Of a DNA stretch of 64,000 nucleotides, positions 20,373 to 31,495 are shown piece after piece. The stretch is from contig NC_087074.1 in NCBI RefSeq assembly GCF_026151205.1, forward strand, positions 20,377,945 to 20,441,944, read 5' to 3'. The notes under the pieces were generated by a model, which did not search any database, was not told the origin of the DNA, and was given only the letters and a program-made list of their open reading frames with translations. The position numbers were made by a program, and so were the translations under genes. The stretch's first letter is position 1, and every line of letters starts with the position of its first letter. The DNA comes from Bolinopsis microptera. Lineage: Eukaryota; Ctenophora; Tentaculata; Lobata; Bolinopsidae.

Positions 20373-22028
20373 CTATAAAGTTATAAATGCTACCAACTTA
20401 AAAGTTTTCGAAGGATATACTTCCGTGCGACCAATTCTCCACCTTAACGAGGAAACTTCACCTGTAACCTTACTTACACCCAACTCATTCCATGTAAAGG
20501 TGGTTAACAAGTAGCGCATGTCGGGCTGTATATCAGTATTACATTGGAACATAGGCACTAAATGAATATTGTCTGCTTTTACAAATTCATGATGAATATG
20601 AAGTCCCTCAGGATATTCATCCTGATTTAAACAAATGTTTACTTTGAACTTGTGGGGTTGCCCTGATTTCATTTCAGGTGTACATTTTAAGAGAAAACCA
20701 CATTTTCCAGGAAGTTGACAATCAATAGTGTCAGGGTGCTTAAAATTAAATGCATAAAATTGTGAGGTCTCGAACAAATCTTTAACTGTACAAGAATTCC
20801 AACTTAATATCTTTTTGTCCGGCCCAACTATTTTTCCAACTCGTCTAACACTCTCTTCCTTAGATGTAAGATCATTTCCATGTTCTTTTATTGTATCGGC
20901 ATTTCGGGCCAATGCCGGATGCCATAATTCAAGGAACTCAGGCGATATTCTGCTCCATCCTCTTTTGCGACGAATAATCTCTATTTCATGTACCATGACA
21001 GGGGTAAGAAATTCATTGCGCCACCAGATCCCTTCAATCAGCATGTACAAATTTAGTACAAGAGGAGAATCTTTAGCAGCATCAAGATATTGTTGGGCGA
21101 TCAGTCCCCAAAATCTCTCATATGAGCAGAAGATATTGGGAATTTCTGTTGTATTTTGGGGAGGTACAGATGCAGCTGCAGGGAGAACGGCTTTTGATGA
21201 CGAAGAGGAATTTAAACTCCGAGTTTTCTTAAACTCTTTCACTGACTTGATGTACAACTTGCTCACAAATATTGCATCACAGTCAGATGACTGTGTAGCA
21301 CTATCTAAAACATCAAACAGTTCTTCAAAAGAAGCTTCATCTTCAGAAATACATTTACAAAGATCAACATTCTGTAGGAGGTAATGAGAAGCTTCATCAA
21401 AGATCTTTTCCTCACTCTCCAGATTCTTCTTCATTATCTTCAACAATAAAACAGGATTATTCCTTGTAATCTGCAGCATTAAATCTAGTTGACTAGTTTC
21501 TAGTTCAGAGTAATTCCTCATGTAGGACTCAACAAATATCTCAGCTCTGTTCTCCAGACTACAAATCTTCTCTAAGACCAGGTCTAAAAACTTGTCACAT
21601 TTCATGACCCTGCTACAAAACCTGGCCTCTTCAAACAAGAACAACAAAGTCTGGTAATCAGAGGAAGGACTCACCCCACCCACCAGGCTGGTAAAGAAGT
21701 CCCCACACCTCCCTGCTAACCACTCTACTTTGAACACGTGACACAGCTTGTTAACATCTCTGAACAAGTGTTTCTCCAGCAGGATCTCCCCGCTGTACAG
21801 GGCCCCCAGGAAACTCTTCACCGCCTCCCCCGCAAAGTCCTCCATCTGTAGCTCCGTCTGGTGCAGTTCCAGAAACAGGTGAACAAACACTGAACTGTGG
21901 TAAGACAGGATCAGGGAGTTTGCTCTCTTTTCCTCTCCTCCTTGTAACTTTAGGACTACGTTACCGTGAAACTCACAGTGTAGGTTCTCTATTCCAAAAT
22001 CTAGCGGCACTGTCACTTTCGGAGCCAT
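20373..22028 (-). CDS. BTB-domain array protein, copy 5 (551 aa from the family ATG)
   Basis: Intact. The frame is open 19 codons further upstream, but I start at the family MAPKVTVPL ATG because all paralogues do. The upstream part holds TACTAACATTAACAG and CACTAG motifs that look like a branch point and splice acceptors. Its leader (CACTAGATCGTAAA-ATG) differs from most copies and is shared only with copy 10. The patch LWHPALARNADTIKEHGND is the same as in copy 9, and IWWRNEF is unique. The domain layout is as in copy 1. Confidence 0.83.
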   Translation of the reverse strand: MAPKVTVPLDFGIENLHCEFHGNVVLKLQGGEEKRANSLILSYHSSVFVHLFLELHQTELQMEDFAGEAVKSFLGALYSGEILLEKHLFRDVNKLCHVFKVEWLAGRCGDFFTSLVGGVSPSSDYQTLLFLFEEARFCSRVMKCDKFLDLVLEKICSLENRAEIFVESYMRNYSELETSQLDLMLQITRNNPVLLLKIMKKNLESEEKIFDEASHYLLQNVDLCKCISEDEASFEELFDVLDSATQSSDCDAIFVSKLYIKSVKEFKKTRSLNSSSSSKAVLPAAASVPPQNTTEIPNIFCSYERFWGLIAQQYLDAAKDSPLVLNLYMLIEGIWWRNEFLTPVMVHEIEIIRRKRGWSRISPEFLELWHPALARNADTIKEHGNDLTSKEESVRRVGKIVGPDKKILSWNSCTVKDLFETSQFYAFNFKHPDTIDCQLPGKCGFLLKCTPEMKSGQPHKFKVNICLNQDEYPEGLHIHHEFVKADNIHLVPMFQCNTDIQPDMRYLLTTFTWNELGVSKVTGEVSSLRWRIGRTEVYPSKTFKLVAFITL

Positions 22029-22569
22029 TTTACGATCTAGTGGGCTGTTAATGTTAGTATCTGCAAGATCCTCATTGTAGATCAATTTATATTAACATCT
22101 TTTATAACATAATGATATTATGTATACAAAATAAGGTTTATTTAAATAACTTTCTCTACTTTGTTTCATCAACTGTGTAACAAATCTTGATCGGACGAGA
22201 TTTTTAAAACTTTTAAACATTAAATTTGAAATAATACTAATTTATTATAGAATCGTTTCATTGAATAGTATAGGTTCACATGGATCTCTTATAAAACAAA
22301 ATGAGTAAAACTTAAAGGATATTAATAATTTGAATACTAAAATTCAGAATTGAAATTTGAGAATGATACGAAGCCGAGAACGTTTTGTGGTGTATTGTTG
22401 TACAAATTGTCAAAATTTGATCAATTTTAAGGGAACATTTCCGCAAAAGGCGTCATAAATTAACCCCTGATAAAAAATTAACCATTCATTTATTATAAAT
22501 CAAATCAATTTGGAGATTATCCCAACTTTAAAGATATCCAACTGTTAAAAAGTTATCAACTGTTGTAAA
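22029..22569. other. spacer between BTB copies 5 and 6
   Basis: No gene. It contains the type B leader of copy 5 and a stretch (about 22150-22450) with related sequence upstream of copy 10 (33340-33640), in line with the shared leader type. Confidence 0.6.
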
Positions 22570-24217
22570 CTATAAAGTAATAAATGCTACCAACTTAAAA
22601 CTATCCAAAGGATCTAAAAGTGTAAGACCAACATCCCACCTGAACGAGTCACCTTCACCTGCAACCTTACTTACAGTTACACCCGACTCATTCCACGTAA
22701 AAGAGGCTAAATAGTAGCGCATATCGGAATTAATATCAGTACTATAATCGAACATGGGCACCAAATGAATTTTGTCTGCTTTCACAACCTCAGGATGAAT
22801 ATGAAGTCCCTCAGGATATTCTTCCTGATCAAAACAAATGTTTACTTTGAACTTATGGGGTTGCCCTGATTTCATCTCCGGGGTAAACTTTAGAACAAAT
22901 CCACATTTTCCAGGAAGATGACAATTAGTGTCAGGGTGCTTGAAATTAAAGGCATAAGATTGTGAGGTCTTAAACAGATCTGTAACTGTAAAAGAATTCC
23001 GACTTAATAATTTTTTGTTCCGTCCAACTACTCTACCAACTCGTTTAACACTCTCTTCCTTAGATATAAGATCATTTCCATGTTCTTTTATTGTATAGGA
23101 GTCTTCAGTGGCTCCCGGAGAACACGATTCAAGGAATTCAGGTGATATTCTGCTCCATCCTCTTTTAAGGCGAATAATTTCGATTTCATGCATCATATCA
23201 GGTGTAAGCCATTCCTCGCACACCTGGATCCCTTCAATCAGCATGTACAAATTAAGTACAAGAGGGGATTCTTTAGCAGCATCAAGATATTGCTGGGTGC
23301 TCAGTCCCCGAAATCTCTCAAATGAGCAAAATATGTTGGGAATTTCTGTTGTATTTTGGGGAAGTACAGGTGCAGATAAAACGGTCTTTGATGACGAAGA
23401 GGAACTCGTAATTTTCTTAAACTCCTTCACTGACTTCTTGTACAACTTATTCACAAATAATGAATCAGAATCAGATGACTGCGTGGCATTATCTAAAACA
23501 TCAAACAGGTCCTCAAAGGAAGCCTCATCATCTGAAATACATTTACAAAAAATCAACATTCTGTAGGAGGTAACGAGAAGCTTCATCAATCATCATTCTC
23601 TCACTCTCCAGATTCTTCTTCATTATCTTCAACAATAAAACAGGATTATTCCTTGTAATCTGCAGCATTAAATCTAGTTGACTAGTTTCTAGTTCAGAGT
23701 AATTCCTCATGTAGGGCTCAACAAATATCTCAGCTCTGTTCTCCAGACTACAAATCTTCTCTAGGACCAGGTCTAGAAACTTGTTACATTTCATGACCCT
23801 GCTACAAAACCTGGCCTCCTCAAACAAGAACAACAAAGTCTGGTAATCAGAGGAGGGACTCACCCCACCCACCAGGCTGGTAAAGTAGTCCCCACACCTC
23901 CCTGCTAACCACTCTACTTTGAACACGTGACACAGCTTGTTAACATCTCTGAACAAGTGTTTCTCCAGCAGGATCTCCCCGCTGTACAGGGCCCCCAGGA
24001 AACTCTTCACCGCCTCCCCCGCAAAGTCCTCCATCTGTAGCTCCGTCTGGTGCAGTTCCAGAAACAGGTGAACAAACACTGAACTGTGGTAAGACAGGAT
24101 CAGGGAGTTTGCTCTCTTTTCCTCTCCTCCTTGTAACTTTAGGACCACGTTACCGTGAAACTCACAGTGTAGGTTCTCTATCCCAAAATCTAACGGTACT
24201 GTCACCTTCGGAGCCAT
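22570..24217 (-). pseudogene. BTB-domain array protein, copy 6, frameshifted
   Basis: Two overlapping frames (23543-24217 and 22570-23589) together cover a full member. The break is a +1 insertion in an A/T run at about 23545-23552: TTTACAAAGATCAAC in the paralogues is TTTACAAAAAATCAAC here, near residue 223, straight after the BTB-BACK half. The downstream part is otherwise in good condition (IQVCEEW, SCSPGATEDSY patches; LVAFITL end). It is either a young pseudogene or a homopolymer sequencing error. Read as it stands, it gives a ~224-residue BTB-only protein. Leader type A. Confidence 0.8.
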
Positions 24218-24912
24218 GGTTCTGATAAGATAACTGATTAGTAGAGGAATTGTAAAGTAATTCCTAATATTATTTAATGACTTTGATATATTTCTCTCAC
24301 AAGTAGTTTATTTTAGTAGTTCAAAAAGAAGATAATACGAGTTGTCATTTATGCGTTGTATAATGTATATAATATTACCAGTCAAACCATGGTTGAAATA
24401 ATGAAAGTTACCTTCGGAGCCAAGTTTCTGATAAGGTATGTTATTAGTATTAGAGTAATTATACAGTCATTCTTTATATAATGAGCTTCTGAATGTCTGA
24501 TTAGATGTTGGATTATGAAAACGTCGACAATATTCAAGTTAATAATCATCTTGAAAAGAAATTATTCAATTATTCACGTACAATACAATGTTCAAACTTT
24601 TATTCCAAACATTCGTTTCAAGGTTAAAAAGTGCTACATGCGTGAAAGGTAAGGCTCAGTAATGAGTAATGATTTATCGGGCAAATTCAAACCGATTATA
24701 ATTATCTCGTTAAAGCAAGAAAAGTTAAATCGAATTAAGAGATTATAGTAATTGTAACATTAAAACTTACTTTCTTCAACTATATACAAATCTTCTTATC
24801 TAACTTACCATGAGCTGTCTAAATTTAAAGAATTCATTAGAAATCAAATTTATTTGGAGATTATTCCAACTCTAAAGATAGCCAACTGTTAAAAGTTATC
24901 AACTGTTGTAAA
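24218..24912. other. spacer between BTB copies 6 and 7, with an orphan start relic
   Basis: No complete gene. At 24405-24440 (minus) the leader and start codons of a BTB gene recur, with the ATG changed (GGAGCCAAG on the plus strand). It matches the relic at 3390-3425. The rest parallels the copy 1 upstream flank. Confidence 0.6.
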
Positions 24913-26558
24913 CTATAAAGTTATAAATGCTACCAACTTAAAACTATGCAAAGGATATATATACGTGTCCGACCAATTTTCCACTTTAACGAGGAACCCT
25001 CACCTGTAACCTTGGTTACACCCAACTCATTCCATGTAAAGGTGGCTAAGTGGTAGCGCATGTTGGGCGTTATATTAGTACTATATTGGAACATAGGCAC
25101 CAAATGAATTTTGTCTGCTTTTACAAATTCATGATGAATATGAAGTCCCTCAGGATATTCTTCCTGATTTAAACAAACGTTTACTTTGAACTTGTGGGGT
25201 TGCCCTGATTTCATATCAGGGGTACACTTTAGAACGAATCCACATTTTCCAGGAAGATGACAATCAGTAGTGTCAGGGTGCTTGAAATTAAAAGCAAAAG
25301 ATTGTGAGGTCTCGAACAAATCTTTGACTGTACAAGAATTCCAACTTAATATTTTTTTGTCCGACCCAACTACTCTCCCAACTCGTTTAACATTCTCTTC
25401 CCTATATATAAGATCACTGCCATGTTCTTTGATTATAACGGCGTGTTTGGAAGCTCCTGGAGGCCATAATTCAATGAATTCAGGCGATATTCTGCTCCAT
25501 CCTCTTTTGCGACGAATAATCTCTATTTCATGTACCATGACAGGGGTAAGCCATTTATCACACAGGTGAAACCCTTCAATCAGCATGTACAAATTTAGTA
25601 CAAGAGGAGAATCTTTAGCAGCATCAAAATATTCCTGGGTATTCAGTCCTCGAAATGGTTCATATGAACAAAAGATATTGGGAATTTCTGTTGTATTTTG
25701 GGGAAGTACAGGTGCCGATAAAACGGTCTTTGATGACGAAGAGGAACTCGTAATTTTCTTAAACTCCTTCACTGACTTCTTGTACAACTTATTCACAAAT
25801 AATGCATCAGAATCAGATGACTGCGTGGCATTATCTAAAACATCAAACAGGTCCTCAAAGGAAGCCTCGTCATCTGAAATACATTTACGAAGATCAACAT
25901 TTTGTAGGAGGTAACGAGAAGCTTCATCAAACATCGTTCTCTCACTCTCCAGATTCTTCTTCATTATCTTCAACAAGAAAACATGATTACTCCTTGTAAT
26001 CTGCAACATTAAATCTAGTTGACTAGTTTCAAGTTCAGAGTAATTCCTCATGTAGGGCTCAACAAATATCTCAGTTCTGTTCTCCAGACTACAAATCTTC
26101 TCTAGGACCAGGTCTAGAAACTTGTTACATTTCATGACCCTGCTACAAAACCTGGCCTCTTCAAACAAGAACAACAAAGTCTGGTAATCAGAGGAGGGAC
26201 TCACCCCACCCACCAGGCTGGTAAAGTAGTCCCCACACCTCCCTGCTAACCACTCTACTTTGAACACGTGACACAGCTTGTTAACATCTCTGAACAAGTG
26301 TTTCTCCAGCAGGATCTCCCCGCTGTACAGGGCCCCCAGGAACCTCTTCACCGCCTCCCCCGCAAAGTCCTTCACCTCTAGCTCTGTCTGGTGCAGTTCC
26401 AGGAACAGGTGAACAAACACTGAACTGTGGTAAGACAGGATCAGGGAGTTTGCTCTCTTTTCCTCTCCTCCTTGTAACTTTAGGACCACGTTACCGTGAA
26501 ACTCACAGTGTAGGTTCTCTATTCCAAAATCTAACGGCACTGTAACTTTCGGAGCCAT
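24913..26558 (-). CDS. BTB-domain array protein, copy 7, altered C-terminus (542 aa as read)
   Basis: Open from MAPKVTVPL to residue ~533. There GGATATATATACGTG carries one extra TA compared with copy 9 (GGATATATACGTG). The 2-bp shift ends the frame at 24930 with YILCIVLSW, in place of the family's F-K-LVAFITL; the ancestral stop would be at 24913. Residues 60-65 read ELEVKDF instead of ELQMEDF, shared only with copy 8. Patches FHLCDKW and LWPPGASKHAV. It is probably expressed with a changed last dozen residues, or is an early pseudogene. Leader type A. Confidence 0.78.
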
Positions 26559-27033
26559 ATTTCTGATAAGGTAAGTTATTAGTATTAGAGTAATTATACA
26601 ATTATTGTTGATATAATGAGCTTATGGGCTGTCTGAATTATTGATAAGATGTTGTATTTGAACAAACGTCGAGAATATTCAAGTAAACAACCGTATTGAA
26701 AAGAAATTATTGAATTATTCACATTTCACATACATTACAATGTTCAAAGTTTGATTCAAAACTTTCGTATCAAGGTTAAAAAGTACTACATGCAGTCTCG
26801 ATTAATCGGGTAAATTTTAACCGATTCTGATCATCTCTTTAAAACGAGAGAAATTGAATCTAAATTATAAATTTTTATAATTGCAAAATTAAAACTTACT
26901 TTCATCAACCACATAAATCTCTTGGCATTTAACTTACCATCAGCCGTCTAAATTCATTAGAAATCAAATCTATTTGGAGATTATCCCAACACTAAAGATA
27001 TCCAACTGTTAAAAAGTTATCAACTGTTATAGA
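26559..27033. other. spacer between BTB copies 7 and 8
   Basis: No gene. Near-duplicate of 17807-18285. Confidence 0.65.
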
Positions 27034-28686
27034 CTATAAAGTTATAAATGCTACCAACTTAAAACTAATCAGAGGATACATACGTGTCCGAACAATTTGC
27101 CACCTTAACGAGGAACCTTCACCAGTAACATCACTTACACCCAACTCATTCCATGTAAAAGTGGTTAACGAGTAGCGCATGTCGGGTTGTATATCTTTAC
27201 CATAATGAATATTAAACAAAGGCACCAAATGAATTTTGTCTGCTTTCACAAACTCAGGATGAATATGAAGTCCCTCAGGATATTCTTCCAGATTTAAACA
27301 AATGTTTACTTTGAACTTGTAGGGTTGCCCTGATTTCATTTCAGGTGTACATTTTAAGAGAAATCCACATTTTCCAGGAAGATGACAATCAGTAGTGTCA
27401 GGGTGCTTGAAATTAAATGCATAAGTTTGTGAGGTCTCAAACAGATCTTTAATTGTAATAGAATTCCAACTTAATATTTTTTTGTTCGACCCAACTACTC
27501 TTCCAACTCGTCTAACACTCTCTTCCTTAGATATAAGATCATTTCCATGTTCTTTTATTGCAACGGCATTTAATGAGAGTCCTTTAGACCATGATTCAAG
27601 AAAATCAGGCGATATTCTGCTCCATCCTCTCTTACGACGAATTATCTCTATTTCATGTACCATGTCAGGGGTAAGAAATTCCTTGAAACAAACCCCTTCA
27701 ATTAACATGTACAAATTAGATACTAGAGGAGATTCTTTAGCAGCATCAAGATATTGCTAGGTGCTCAGTCCCCGAAATCTCTCATATGAGCAGAAGATAC
27801 TGGGAATTTCTGTTGTATTTTGGGGAAGTACAGTGGCAGATAAAACAGCTTTTGATGATGAAGAGGAACTCAAACTCGTAATTTTCTTAAACTCTTTCAC
27901 TGACATCATGTACAACTTGCTCACAAATAATGCATCACAATCAAATGAATGCGTGGCATTATCTAAAACATCAAACAGTTCTTCAAAAGAAGCTTCATCT
28001 TCAGAAATACATTTACAAAGATCAACATTTTGTAGGAGGTAACGAGAAGCTTTATCAAAGATCTTTTCCTCACTCTTCAGATTCTTCTTCATTATCTTCA
28101 ACAAAATAACAGGATGACTCCTAGTAATCTGCAACATTAAATCTAGTTGACTAGTTTCTAGTTCAGTGTAATTCCTCATGTAGGGCTCAACAAATATCTC
28201 AGCTCTGTTTTCTAGACTACAAATCTTCTCTAGGACCAGGTCTAGAAACTTATTACATTTCATGACCCTGTTACAAAACCTGGCCTCCTCAAACAAGAAC
28301 AACAAAGTCTGGTAATCAGAGGAGGGACTCACCCCACCCACCAGGCTGGTAAAGTAGTCCCCACACCTCCCTGCTAACCACTCTACTTTGAACACGTGAC
28401 ACAGCTTGTTAACATCTCTGAACAAGTGTTTCTCCAGCAGGATCTCCCCGCTGTACAGGGCCCCCAGGAACCTCTTCACCGCCTCCCCCGCAAAGTCCTT
28501 CACCTCTAGCTCTGTCTGGTGCAGTTCCAGGAACAGGTGAACAAACACTGAACTGTGGTAAGACAGGATCAGGGAGTTTGCTCTCTTTTCCTCTCCTCCT
28601 TGTAACTTTAAGACCACGTTACCGTGAAACTCACAGTGCAGGTTCTCTATTCCAAAATCTAACGGTACTGTCACTTTCGGAGCCAT
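27034..28686 (-). pseudogene. BTB-domain array protein, copy 8, nonsense codon
   Basis: Full-length in one frame except for a TAG at 27757-27759, where the paralogues have CAG (STQQYLDAAK; here ST-stop-QYLDAAK). This is a single C-to-T change. The product would stop after ~309 residues, keeping BTB and BACK-like parts but losing every variable patch past residue 310. The downstream 226 codons remain open and close to copy 4 (SWSKGLSLNAV), so the mutation is recent. Shares ELEVKDF with copy 7. Leader type A. Confidence 0.85.
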
Positions 28687-29124
28687 GTTTCTGATAAGGT
28701 AAGTTATTAGTATTGGAGTAATTTTACAGCTATTATTGATGCAATGAACTGTCTGGATAACTGATTAGATGTTGTATTTGAACAAACGTCTATAATATTC
28801 AAGTTAACAGTCATCTTGAAAAGAAATTGTTAAAATATTTAGATACATTACAATGTTCAAACTTTGCTTCACAACTTTAGTATCAAGGTTAAAAAGTACC
28901 GCATACGTGGAAGGTAAGGCTCTGTCTTGATCTATCTTGATATAATAATTATCTGTCTTAATGACTATGATAATATGTTGTATTATGAAAATATGGAGAA
29001 TAATCAAGATAACAGTCATCTTGAAAAGAAATTATTTTTAAAATTCATTAGAAATCACAACTATTTGGAGATTATTCCAACTCTAAAGATATCCAACTGT
29101 TAAAAATGTATCAACTGTTGTAAA
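28687..29124. other. spacer between BTB copies 8 and 9
   Basis: AT-rich. I see no gene beyond the type A leader of copy 8 and the 3' flank of copy 9. Confidence 0.6.
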
Positions 29125-30777
29125 CTATAAAGTTATAAATGCTACCAACTTGCACATTTCCCAAGGATATATACGTGTCCGACCAATTACCAACATTAAC
29201 GAGGAACCTTCACTTGTGACCTCACGTATACCCAACTCATTCCATGTAAAAGTGGCTAAGTAGTAGCGCATATCGGGCTGTGTATCATTACCATAAACAA
29301 ACATAGGCATCAAATGAATATTGTCAGCTTTCACAACCTCAGGATGAATATGAAGTCCCTCAGGATATTCTTCCTGATTTAAACAAATGTTAACTTTGAA
29401 CTTGTGGGGTTGCCCAGACTTCATCACCGGGGTAAACTTTAGGAGGAATCCACATTTTCCAGGAAGATGACAATCAGTAGTGTCAGGGTGCTTGAAATTA
29501 AATGCATAAGATTGTAAGGTCTCGAACAAATCTTTAACTGTAATAGAATTCCAACTTAACATCTTTTTGTCCGGCCCAACTACTCTTCCAACTCGTCTAA
29601 CACTCTCTTCCTTAGATGTTAGATCATTTCCATGTTCTTTTATTGTATCGGCATTTCGAGCCAATGCCGGATGCCATAATTCAAGGAACTCAGGCGATAT
29701 TCTGCTCCATCCTCTTTTGCGACGAATAATCGCTATTTCATGTACCATTTCAGGAGTAAGCCTTTCCACACAGAACCGAAGCCCTTCAATAAGCATGTAC
29801 AAATTGAGTACAAGAGGAGATTCTCTGGCGGTATTAAGATATTCCTGTGTACTTAGTCTACGAAATCTCTCAAATGAGGAAAATATGTGGGGAATTTGTG
29901 TTGCACTTAAAAGATGTGCAGGTGCAAGGAGAGCGGCATTATTTGATGGGAAAGAGAAATTTAAACTCACCGTTTTCTTAAACTCCTTCACTGACTTCAT
30001 GTACAACTTATTCACAAATAATGCATCAGAATCGGATGATTGTGTAGCATTATCTAAAACATCAAACAGCTCCTCAAAAGAAGCCTCGTCATCTGAAATA
30101 CATTTACAAAGATCAACATTTCGTAGGAGGTAACGAGAAGCTTCATCAAATATATTTTCCTCACTCTCCAGATTCTTCTTCATTATCTTCAACAAGAAAA
30201 CAGGATTACTCCTTGTAATCTGCAACATTAAATCTAGTTGACTAGTTTCTAGTTCACAGTAATTCCTCATGTAGGGCTCAACAAATATCTCAGCTCTGTT
30301 CTCCAGACTACAAATCTTCTCTAGGACCAGGTCTAGAAACTTATTACATTTCATGACCCTGTTACAAAACCTGGCCTCCTCAAACAAGAACAACAAAGTC
30401 TGGTAATCAGAGGAGGGACTCACCCCACCCACCAGGCTGGTAAAGTAGTCCCCACACCTCCCTGCTAACCACTCTACTTTGAACACGTGACACAGCTTGT
30501 TAACATCTCTGAACAAGTGTTTCTCCAGCAGGATCTCCCCGCTGTACAGGGCCCCCAGGAACCTCTTCACCGCCTCCCCCGTAAAGTCCTCCATCTGTAG
30601 CTCTGTCTGGTGCAGTTCCAGGAACAGGTGAACAAACACTGAACTGTGGTAAGACAGGATCAGGGAGTTTGCTCTCTTTTCCTCTCCTCCTTGTAACTTT
30701 AGGACCACGTTACCGTGAAACTCACAGTGTAGGTTCTCTAGTCCAAAATCTAACGGTACTGTCACCTTCGGAGCCAT
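29125..30777 (-). CDS. BTB-domain array protein, copy 9 (550 aa)
   Basis: Intact. The open frame extends 7 codons upstream of the family MAPKVTVPL; I use the family start. The leader is a variant of type A (CTTTATCAG|CATC-ATG). Patches: LRFCVER, then LWHPALARNADT as in copy 5. The middle segment (ALLAPAHLLSATQIPHIFSS) follows the copy 1/copy 10 pattern. It is a mosaic of at least two lineages. The tail IGRTRIYPWEMCKLVAFITL ends normally. Confidence 0.85.
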   Translation of the reverse strand: MAPKVTVPLDFGLENLHCEFHGNVVLKLQGGEEKRANSLILSYHSSVFVHLFLELHQTELQMEDFTGEAVKRFLGALYSGEILLEKHLFRDVNKLCHVFKVEWLAGRCGDYFTSLVGGVSPSSDYQTLLFLFEEARFCNRVMKCNKFLDLVLEKICSLENRAEIFVEPYMRNYCELETSQLDLMLQITRSNPVFLLKIMKKNLESEENIFDEASRYLLRNVDLCKCISDDEASFEELFDVLDNATQSSDSDALFVNKLYMKSVKEFKKTVSLNFSFPSNNAALLAPAHLLSATQIPHIFSSFERFRRLSTQEYLNTARESPLVLNLYMLIEGLRFCVERLTPEMVHEIAIIRRKRGWSRISPEFLELWHPALARNADTIKEHGNDLTSKEESVRRVGRVVGPDKKMLSWNSITVKDLFETLQSYAFNFKHPDTTDCHLPGKCGFLLKFTPVMKSGQPHKFKVNICLNQEEYPEGLHIHPEVVKADNIHLMPMFVYGNDTQPDMRYYLATFTWNELGIREVTSEGSSLMLVIGRTRIYPWEMCKLVAFITL

Positions 30778-31495
30778 GATGCTGATAAAGTAAGTCATTA
30801 GTTTTTTTTTTAATTTGAAAATTCAATTAATCATTATATATAAATCAAGCGTTACATTTCAGCCATGCAAAATTACAATGACATATTTTGATAAACTAAT
30901 TGATAAATGGAACTGCAATATAAGTTGCTTAATGTTTGGCCGGATGACAACTAACTGAAAGAGAAAAACAAACTTGATTACATAATAATTAATTCGGCTG
31001 AACCAACACATAGCAAGAGCCACATTAACGTTGGGGCCGTCAAAAATAATTAGAATAATTAGACAGTTACTCTTAATATGATGAGCTGTCTGAATGACTG
31101 ATAAGATGTTGTATCTGAACAAACGTCGAGAATATTTAAGTAAACAAACGTATTGAAAAGCAATTATTCAATTATTCACGTATTATAATGCAACGTTCAA
31201 ACTTTGAAGCCAATCTTTCGCAGAAAGGTTTTTAAAAATATTAAATTGGTGAAAATTTTAGACTTAGTTTCGATTCAACAGGTTATATATTATCTAATTA
31301 CTGGTTCAGATGGTCTCTTTATTTAAAGCGTGGGAAATTGAATAGAAAATATATATTCTTGTAATTATTGTAAAATTAAAACCTACATTCTACAACTACA
31401 TCAAACTCTTCATATTAAACTCATCGTGAGCAGTCCCAAATTAAAGAATTCATTAGAAATCATATCTCCTTGGAGATTATTCCAACTCTTATAAA
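30778..31495. other. spacer between BTB copies 9 and 10
   Basis: 718 bp, AT-rich, without a convincing gene. The short frame at 30859-31122 has no paralogue or recognisable motif. Confidence 0.6.
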
